From Gordonia terrae (GTDB taxonomy: Bacteria; Actinomycetota; Actinomycetes; Mycobacteriales; Mycobacteriaceae), in contig NZ_CP016594.1 in NCBI RefSeq assembly GCF_001698225.1, forward strand, positions 3,410,001 through 3,474,000: 64,000 nucleotides of DNA. Direction: 5' to 3'. The notes beneath the pieces were generated by a model. The model was not told the origin of the DNA and made no database searches. It saw only the letters and a list, made by a program, of their open reading frames with translations. Position 1 is the first letter of the stretch; every line of letters starts with the position of its first letter. Positions 58,968-64,000 of this stretch are shown here, piece by piece. Made by a program: the position numbers and the translations under genes.

Positions 58968-59837
58968 TCACGGGCTTGGCACCACATTCGGCGCCGGGGT
59001 CGGTGTCGACGGTGCGGCCGGCGGAACCGCACTCGTTCCGGACGGCACCGGATTCGTCCCGGACGGCAGCGGATTCGCACCCGGCGGGGCGGTCTGCGAC
59101 GGGGCGGATTGCGAGGGTGTGGATTGCGAGGGTGTGGTCGGTTGACCGGCAGCCGATGGCGACGGAGTGGGCTGGGGGGTGGTCGTGCGGTCCGCCTCGG
59201 AGCCCGCCGACCCCGACCGCCCACCCAGCCCGATCGAGTCGTCGACCTGGCTCGGGTCGACCGAGTCCGCGGGATCCGGTGCGGTGTCCGGATTCAGACT
59301 CCCCATCGGACGGCCGGAGGCAGGCTCCGGCTTGCCCACCACTCGGGGACGACGCGGGTCGTCGACGATCATGCGAGCCGGGTTGTCGGCCGGGATCATA
59401 CCGAGACGTGCTGCCTTGTCGGACAATTCGGGCGCCGAGTTGCCGGATTCGTAGGCGCGCTTGAGTGCGTCCCGCTGATCGATGAGGGACTGGTTCTGTG
59501 TCCGCTCGATGCCCAGCTTGTAGGAATCCTGTGCCGCTTTGGTCGACAGCCACAGGCTGAGCCCCAGCCCGAGTACCAGCAGCGCGATGACCGGCACGAC
59601 GAACGGGGTGTGCTGCAATCGTTCTCGCAGGGACACCCCGGTCATCGACAGTCCACCGCCGGTGCGACGCGTCGGCGCGGCACGACCTGCTGCGGTCCGG
59701 CGATGGCGCCGGTCGAGTGCGCGCTGGGCGGCGCGCGACCGTGTCGCCCGTTCGGACTCGATGCGGGTCCGGCGGGACCGTCGAGAGTCGCGGTCGTCGT
59801 CGGCGGCACGCGACGGGGCCTCGTGCAGGATGGTCAT
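58968..59837 (-). CDS. FtsL-like Pro-rich membrane protein
   Basis: 289 aa. A basic cytoplasmic N-terminus (about 75 residues), one helix (PFVVPVIALLVLGLGLSLWL), a short coiled segment (SYKLGIERTQNQSLIDQRDA) and a long Pro/Ser/Thr-rich external tail. Position between rsmH and ftsI and this layout match FtsL, as for Rv2164c. AAGGG lies upstream of the ATG; the rsmH stop is 2 bases before it. The FtsL assignment rests on topology and order. Confidence 0.85.
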   Translation of the reverse strand: MTILHEAPSRAADDDRDSRRSRRTRIESERATRSRAAQRALDRRHRRTAAGRAAPTRRTGGGLSMTGVSLRERLQHTPFVVPVIALLVLGLGLSLWLSTKAAQDSYKLGIERTQNQSLIDQRDALKRAYESGNSAPELSDKAARLGMIPADNPARMIVDDPRRPRVVGKPEPASGRPMGSLNPDTAPDPADSVDPSQVDDSIGLGGRSGSAGSEADRTTTPQPTPSPSAAGQPTTPSQSTPSQSAPSQTAPPGANPLPSGTNPVPSGTSAVPPAAPSTPTPAPNVVPSP

Positions 59838-59839
59838 GC

Positions 59840-60826
59840 TCAGCCCTTCTTCTCGACTCGTTCGATCGCGCGGACACGAACCGGCGCCGAGCGCGGGTTG
59901 GTGGCCAGTTCGGTGTCGTCCGGACGCTCGGCCCCGCGGGTGATGAGACGGAAATCCGGTGCAGTGCCGGGCAATTCGACGGGAAGCCCGGGAGGCGAGG
60001 TCGACGTCGTGCGCGTGGCGAACTCGCGCTTGACGATCCGGTCCTCCAACGATTGATAACTCATCACCGCGACCCGGCCACCGACCACGAGTGACTCCAG
60101 CGCCGCGGGCAATGCCTCACGCAGGACGTCCAATTCGTGATTGACCTCGATGCGCAGCGCCTGAAAGGTCCGCTTCGCCGGGTGCCCGCCGGTCCGCCTG
60201 GTGGCCGCGGGGATCGCGTCGTAAAGCAGTTCGACGAGACGTGCGCTGGTCGTGAACGGCTGCTTGTCCCGCTCGCGGAGAACCGCCGACGCGATCCGCC
60301 CGGCGAATCGTTCCTCACCGTAATCGGAGAGCACGCGGGCCAGTTCACCGTGCGAGTACGTGTTGAGCACGTCAGCGGCGGTGAGCGGATCGTCGGCATT
60401 CATCCGCATGTCCAGCGGCGCGTCCACCGCGTAGGCGAACCCGCGCCCCGCCTGATCCAGCTGCATCGAGGACACACCGAGATCGAACAGCGCGGCGTCG
60501 AGCGCCGATTCGCCCGCCGCGTCCATCACCTCACGGATCTGGTGAAACGTGGCCTGGTGCAGGGAGATCCGGTCGGCGTACGAAGCCAGGCGTGCGCGGG
60601 CGATCTCGAGGGCGGACGCATCTCGATCGATGCCGACCACCCTGGCGTTCGGGAACGACTCGAGGATGAGTTGGCTGTGCCCGCCGGCGCCGAGCGTGGC
60701 GTCGAGGAAGACCCGTGGTTCATCGGAATCCAGTGCGGGGGCGAGTAGTTCGACGATCCGAGCACCCATCACCGGTACGTGTCCGTACTCGCCGGAACGG
60801 CGAGGTTCGTCACCTGCATCGACCAT
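59840..60826 (-). CDS. rsmH: 16S rRNA (cytosine1402-N4)-methyltransferase RsmH (MraW)
   Basis: 328 aa. SAM-dependent enzyme with [20 protein letters not shown], the binding loop [39 protein letters not shown] and [26 protein letters not shown] precedes the ATG at 60826. A 246-base spacer to mraZ shows no gene. Confidence 0.95.
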   Translation of the reverse strand: MVDAGDEPRRSGEYGHVPVMGARIVELLAPALDSDEPRVFLDATLGAGGHSQLILESFPNARVVGIDRDASALEIARARLASYADRISLHQATFHQIREVMDAAGESALDAALFDLGVSSMQLDQAGRGFAYAVDAPLDMRMNADDPLTAADVLNTYSHGELARVLSDYGEERFAGRIASAVLRERDKQPFTTSARLVELLYDAIPAATRRTGGHPAKRTFQALRIEVNHELDVLREALPAALESLVVGGRVAVMSYQSLEDRIVKREFATRTTSTSPPGLPVELPGTAPDFRLITRGAERPDDTELATNPRSAPVRVRAIERVEKKG

Positions 60827-61072
60827 GATGAAGACCCCCCATCGGCATGTGTGCGGTATCGGCGGTGGGCGGTTGCTTCGGGTCGGCGAGAGCAGGCGGT
60901 CGGATGGAGCGGGGTCCCGACCCGATCACGCACCTGGCGTTGGGGAAGTACGCCAGGGTCGCGACCGGGCCGAGGCCTCGTGCCACCCGAAGCCTCTGGG
61001 CACCGAACTCGCCCATCGGTTGCTGTCTCTTCGGTCTGTCTCTTGGTCGGTCGCCGGGTCTGGGTGGCCCGG

Positions 61073-61513
61073 CTACAGCACCGCGTTCAGGGCCGCGGAG
61101 TTGGCGGCCGAGAAGTTCTCCTCGTGGCTGGTCTGGTACTCGTTCCACGCGGCCGAGTCCCAGATCTCGAGGTGGTCGAAACTGCCGAACACCACGCACT
61201 CTTTCGTCAGCCCCGCGTAGACACGATGGTCGACGGACAGGCTGATCCTGCCCTGACCATCTGGTCGTTGTTCTTCCGAACCGGCGAAGAAGGTTCGCTG
61301 AAAGGCACGCAGATCGGGATCGTTTCGGGATGCCTCGACGATCCGAGCGGCGATCGCATCGAACTCCTCGGTCCGGTACACCGACAAGCTGTGATCTTGG
61401 CCTTTGGTGACCACTACCCCTCCTGCCAGTGCGTCGCGGAACTTGGCGGGCAGCGTGAGCCGCCCCTTGTCGTCCAACTTGGGCGTGTAGGTACCGACGA
61501 ATCGCACGGACAC
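61073..61513 (-). CDS. mraZ: Transcriptional regulator MraZ
   Basis: 146 aa with two AbrB/SpoVT-type DNA-binding halves: [25 protein letters not shown] and, repeated, [23 protein letters not shown] start at 61513 with a strong AGGAGG seven bases upstream. MraZ controls the dcw cluster through TGGG-type repeats, and such repeats are found upstream of this gene. First gene of the cluster. Confidence 0.95.
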   Translation of the reverse strand: MSVRFVGTYTPKLDDKGRLTLPAKFRDALAGGVVVTKGQDHSLSVYRTEEFDAIAARIVEASRNDPDLRAFQRTFFAGSEEQRPDGQGRISLSVDHRVYAGLTKECVVFGSFDHLEIWDSAAWNEYQTSHEENFSAANSAALNAVL

Positions 61514-61573
61514 GTCGACACCTCCTGCCCACCGGATTCCGCGCCGTCCTGCGCCTCACCCGGTGATGCCACA

Positions 61574-61606
61574 GTACCCCACTTTCCACCACTTTCCACC
61601 CCACAC
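61574..61606 (-). promoter_or_regulatory. Proximal MraZ box cluster
   Basis: The minus strand reads TGTGGGGTGGAAAGTGGTGG and continues AAAGTGGGGTAC. The 10-base unit GGTGGAAAGT is repeated exactly (plus strand ACTTTCCACC at 61581-61590 and 61591-61600), so TGG cores lie one helix turn apart, 60-95 bases before mraZ. This matches MraZ-type operators of repeated TGGGN or AAAGTGG with 10-base phasing. Confidence 0.7.
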
Positions 61607-61681
61607 GCCCCCTGATTCACCCCACCTCAGCAAATATGCAGTTCAGAGACGTTGATTCGAGTGTGGCGAAGCCTGCCTCGG

Positions 61682-61709
61682 CGCGTCGCGAGAAGAAATC
61701 TCGACGCGA
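61682..61709. other. Imperfect hairpin in the mraZ upstream region
   Basis: CGCGTCGCGAGA and TCTCGACGCG flank AGAAA; ten base pairs form with a two-base bulge. It may be part of the mraZ leader or a second terminator for the upstream gene. Nearby, the minus strand has CTGCATATTTGCTGAG, an AT-rich stretch that could hold the mraZ -10 box. Confidence 0.4.
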
Positions 61710-61770
61710 GCGGCGTGACAAGAGGTGCTTTGTGTTGCCAGAGAGGCTTGAATGACCGGGCGAAACCGAT

Positions 61771-61839
61771 GGGTGGGGCGTAGTGGGGCGCCCAGGTGGG
61801 GGGAAGTGGGGATCGCCGGTGGGGTGAAGTGGGGACACC
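61771..61839 (+). repeat. Three 23-base repeats of paired TGGGG boxes, distal MraZ-like array
   Basis: TGGGG begins at 61774, 61784, 61797, 61807, 61820 and 61830, spaced 10, 13, 10, 13, 10. Each 23-base unit thus holds TGGGG-N5-TGGGG, the same layout as the E. coli MraZ operator (TGGGN-N5-TGGGN). The array is on the strand opposite to the proximal boxes and 258-326 bases before mraZ. The G-runs could also form quadruplexes. Confidence 0.75.
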
Positions 61840-61920
61840 GTCGACTGGGCGTCCAATCTCGTCGACTGGGCGTCCGATCCCGTCGACCGTGCGTCCGATC
61901 CCGTCGACTGTGCGTCACGC
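61839..61920. repeat. 21-base tandem repeats, nearly four copies
   Basis: Units start at 61839, 61860, 61881 and 61902 with the core CGTCGACTGGGCGTCC; units three and four change TGGG to CGTG or TGTG. They follow directly on the TGGGG array. No convincing ORF is encoded. Confidence 0.85.
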
Positions 61921-61960
61921 AGTGTTTCAGAACTCACAGGAGGCGAACGGCAGCACGAAA

Positions 61961-61990
61961 AGAGCCGCGTGCCCGAAGGCACGCGGCTCT
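61961..61990 (-). terminator. Rho-independent terminator of the DUF3040 gene
   Basis: A perfect 13-bp stem (AGAGCCGCGTGCC / GGCACGCGGCTCT) with a 4-base loop, followed on the minus strand by TTTT. It ends the DUF3040 transcript 65 bases after its stop and separates it from mraZ. Confidence 0.85.
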
Positions 61991-62054
61991 CTCTATGCAG
62001 TTGTGTCGCGGGGTCGGTCAGCCGATCGACGAACGCGGGGTCGCGATCAGCAGA

Positions 62055-62459
62055 TCACTCTTGCTCGAACCGCCGATTGAATCGCTCCTCCATACGTTCG
62101 GACAGCTTGCGCTTGCCGCCGGACGACCCGGATTGCTTCTTGCCGGCCCTGGGGGCCGACGAACCGGACTCGGCGGTGCCGCTGCTGTCTCCCCAGAGAG
62201 CGAAGAGACCGGCCCCGAACATCACCAGGAAGCCCAGCAGGCTCACTATCGGGAATCCGCCGATGCTGATGTCGACGATGAGTCCGCCGACCAGCATCAC
62301 CAGGCCGACGACGAAGATCGCCGCCGCCTGCAAGCGACGACGACCGCTCGACCTCCCCAGACGTCGACGCTTGACACTGGACGCAAACTTGGGGTCTTCC
62401 GCGTACAGCGCGCTCTCGATTTGTTCGAGCATGCGTTGCTCGTGCTCCGAAAGTGGCAC
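62055..62459 (-). CDS. DUF3040 membrane protein
   Basis: 134 aa. The N-terminus PLSEHEQRMLEQIESALYAE is the DUF3040 signature; two helices (AAAIFVVGLVMLVGGLIVDI and GFPIVSLLGFLVMFGAGLFA) and a charged C-terminus follow. GTG start with AAGGAGG upstream. Found next to mraZ in related genomes (Rv2169c). Function unknown. The 166-base spacer above it is AT-rich and may carry its promoter. Confidence 0.88.
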   Translation of the reverse strand: MPLSEHEQRMLEQIESALYAEDPKFASSVKRRRLGRSSGRRRLQAAAIFVVGLVMLVGGLIVDISIGGFPIVSLLGFLVMFGAGLFALWGDSSGTAESGSSAPRAGKKQSGSSGGKRKLSERMEERFNRRFEQE

Positions 62460-62625
62460 CGACCCTCCTTCTCACTGATCCGCGACGCCGACGAAGGTCA
62501 CCCGCGACCGGAAAGGCGTCTGCGCCTATATCGTCCCATGATACGAGGTGAAACCGACCGCGACCACCATTACTCGCCGTTGCGGATGACCGGCCGGTGC
62601 GAGATACGGCAAAGTGTGGCCCGAT

Positions 62626-63105
62626 TCACGCTGTCGCGCCGATCTGCGGGGCCTCGAAACCGAGTTTTCCTTGCTCGTAGGCGATGACCATCGTCTCGAC
62701 CTGGCGCAGGAAGTCGAGGACGAGCAGACGCATTCCGGCCACGCTGTCGGGGTCGACCGTGCGGATGATGCCGGACTCGATCTTCATCCGCACCGGCGAG
62801 AGCGCCGCGAACCGGGCTGCGATCGGCGCCAGCTCAGGTGCGACCATGCCGATGCGCGTCCACGCGTTCGATGTCGACGTCCTGCGCCGGACCGTGCCGA
62901 TCGGCTCGTGGACGGCCAGGGCCGCACCCGATGCGCGGAGGGCGACCAGATACAGCTGACGAAAACGTTCGGCACCGTCGTCGACGCCGTCAGCGTTGTC
63001 GAGGAGCAGGTGTGCGCGCTCGAGGAGATCGCGGGCGCGGCCGACCATCACCGGATCGACGGGTGCCCCGTGGGTGAGAGCTGTGGCGCTGCGACTCCTG
63101 GCCAT
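62626..63105 (-). CDS. SAV_6107-type HEPN domain protein, SOS-controlled
   Basis: 159 aa from the ATG at 63105, chosen for GAGGAGGAC just upstream. All-helical; MVGRARDLLERAHLLLDNAD contains an R-(x6)-H pattern of the HEPN type, followed by RFRQLYLVALRASGAALAVH and LLVLDFLRQVETMVIAYEQG. I recognise it as the actinobacterial SAV_6107 family. Whether it acts on RNA is not known; the R/H pair is in the first helix, not the usual last helix. A strong promoter with a LexA box precedes it. Confidence 0.8.
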   Translation of the reverse strand: MARSRSATALTHGAPVDPVMVGRARDLLERAHLLLDNADGVDDGAERFRQLYLVALRASGAALAVHEPIGTVRRRTSTSNAWTRIGMVAPELAPIAARFAALSPVRMKIESGIIRTVDPDSVAGMRLLVLDFLRQVETMVIAYEQGKLGFEAPQIGATA

Positions 63106-63216
63106 GCCGTCCTCCTCCTCGTGCGTGTGGTCGTTGTGTCCGGCGGCAGACGCTTCCCTCGTCCGCCGCCGGACCGTGTCGTGGATGAACGCGAACAGCT
63201 TGCGGAGGCACATTCA

Positions 63217-63232
63217 TCGAACATCCGTTCGA
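63217..63232. promoter_or_regulatory. Perfect SOS (LexA) box
   Basis: TCGAACATCCGTTCGA matches the actinobacterial LexA consensus TCGAAC-N4-GTTCGA at every fixed position. It covers the first bases after the predicted transcription start of the HEPN gene, where bound LexA would block RNA polymerase. Confidence 0.85.
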
Positions 63233-63239
63233 CACGTTC

Positions 63240-63268
63240 AATATAGCTAGCCCGGCGTCGGTGTTCAA
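63240..63268 (-). promoter_or_regulatory. Sigma-70-type promoter of the HEPN gene
   Basis: On the minus strand TTGAAC (63268-63263) and TATATT (63245-63240) are separated by exactly 17 bases. The start point would be near 63233, giving a leader of about 128 bases. Confidence 0.8.
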
Positions 63269-63491
63269 GACATCTGTGACCCGAAAACACCGCCGGCCTG
63301 TACAACGCCACCACCCGCGACCCGATTCCTGCCGAGTGTGCATCATCGATAGGACAATTCCCGGAAGTGTCCGGCGCCGGTATCCACCCCAGAGGGCGGT
63401 GCCCGTCGGTGATGCCGGGCGACTCATACGCGCCGACGACGACGCAGAGACCGACGACGTTGAGAACGACGACGAGGAGAACGGGAGTCCG

Positions 63492-64000
63492 TTGACGATC
63501 CGCCTGGTGAGCCTGACCGGCCAGGACGCCCGGGCCTGGCTCGAGCCCGCATTGGAGATCTACGTGACCGCGATGAACTATCCGCGCGGTACCGAGATCC
63601 ACCGCGCCGGGCTCTGGCGTGAGCACATCGGCCGGCCCGGATGGCGCGCGGTGGGTGCGGTCGAGACCGTGAGTCCCCACGAGGCGCGGACCATGCCTGC
63701 CGCGCGCCGTCGGGTGGGTCCGCCGGTCGGCATCGGGCCCGACGACCTGCTGGTCGGCATCGCCTACGGATACACCGGCGCGACCGACCAGTGGTGGAAT
63801 CAGCAGCTGCGACTCGGACTCCGTCAGACCGGCCGCCGGCCCGGGACGATCGAGGCGATCGCCCGCGACTACTTCGAACTCACCGAATTGCACGTGCACC
63901 CCACCGCCCAGGGACGAGGAATCGGCCAGTGGCTGCTCGCGCGACTCCTCGCCGACCGGCCCGAACGTCACGTACTCCTCTCGACCCCGGAGATCCCTGC
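63492..64000 (+). CDS. GNAT family N-acetyltransferase, 3' end missing
   Basis: Start at TTG 63492 with GGGAG five bases upstream (LTIRLVSLTGQDARAWLEPA); no ATG is in frame. The acetyl-CoA motif appears as LHVHPTAQGRGIGQWLLARL. The 169 codons visible run off the window. It matches the GNAT gene (Rv2170) that follows this cluster in M. tuberculosis. Substrate unknown. Confidence 0.85.
   Translation, partial: MTIRLVSLTGQDARAWLEPALEIYVTAMNYPRGTEIHRAGLWREHIGRPGWRAVGAVETVSPHEARTMPAARRRVGPPVGIGPDDLLVGIAYGYTGATDQWWNQQLRLGLRQTGRRPGTIEAIARDYFELTELHVHPTAQGRGIGQWLLARLLADRPERHVLLSTPEIP

Larger units (their letters stand above)
63106..63491. other. Divergent spacer between HEPN and GNAT genes
   Basis: 386 bases with no complete gene. 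It holds the promoter and SOS box of the HEPN gene (63217-63268, described separately). The half nearest the GNAT gene has TAGGACAAT around 63350 as a possible promoter element for that gene; this is weak. Confidence 0.5.

Noticed and set aside
60827..61072. Small gene between rsmH and mraZ
   Set aside because: ORFs in this spacer lack ribosome-binding sites and recognisable sequence; nothing else is visible there.

Overview
The window is a 64 kb piece of a GC-rich actinobacterial chromosome from a mycolic-acid-type bacterium (order Mycobacteriales). The evidence is a complete mce operon, the glycogen-to-trehalose genes, Wag31/SepF, an ileS T-box of the actinobacterial type, many GTG/TTG starts and ATGA-type gene overlaps. 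Gene order resembles Mycobacterium tuberculosis Rv1536-Rv1565c (ileS, dinX, ansA, lspA, rluD-like, dnaE1, ilvA, treZ/Y/X, acyltransferase), joined to a second block resembling Rv2144c-Rv2170 (wag31 through mraZ to a GNAT gene). Gordonia or a close relative is my guess; the genus is inferred, not proven.

Layout. 1-6.9 kb (+): end of a membrane acyltransferase, glgX, treY. 6.9-16.4 kb (-): a nine-gene mce lipid-import operon (yrbEA, yrbEB, mceA-F, one Mce-associated protein) that sits between treY and treZ. 16.6-18.5 kb (+): treZ. 18.6-22.3 kb: an Asp-rich repeat protein, ilvA, a secreted beta-propeller protein, a small membrane protein and a repeat-rich spacer. 22.3-39.7 kb: dnaE1, a Ser/Thr kinase, an RluD-type synthase, lspA, two lipoproteins, ansA, an F420-type oxidoreductase next to dinB, a divergent TetR regulator, an ECF41 sigma factor, and ileS behind a T-box. 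39.7-61.5 kb (-): a Pro-rich membrane protein, wag31, yggT, sepF, yggS, pgeF, ftsZ, ftsQ, murC, murG, ftsW, murD, mraY, a 43-codon ORF, a murF C-terminal-domain-only gene, murE, ftsI, an ftsL-like gene, rsmH and mraZ. 61.5-64 kb: a repeat-rich mraZ upstream region, a DUF3040 gene, an SOS-box-controlled HEPN gene, and the start of a GNAT gene.

The genes fall into three working groups. GlgX, TreY and TreZ convert glycogen-type glucan to trehalose. The Mce/YrbE proteins form a lipid transporter of the cell envelope; its ATPase is not in this window. The division and cell-wall (dcw) cluster makes lipid II and the divisome, with Wag31 and SepF for polar growth and Z-ring anchoring.

The most unusual points are these. 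(1) The dcw cluster has no complete murF: a 161-aa gene holding only the C-terminal Mur ligase domain, plus a 43-aa ORF, fills its place, and all junctions are 4-base stop/start overlaps. (2) Upstream of mraZ there is a three-unit, 23-bp array of paired TGGGG boxes like MraZ operators, followed by 21-bp tandem repeats. (3) A perfect SOS box lies directly next to a near-consensus promoter driving a HEPN-domain gene. (4) The mce operon splits the trehalose genes, with a 16-bp perfect palindrome in the new divergent region.
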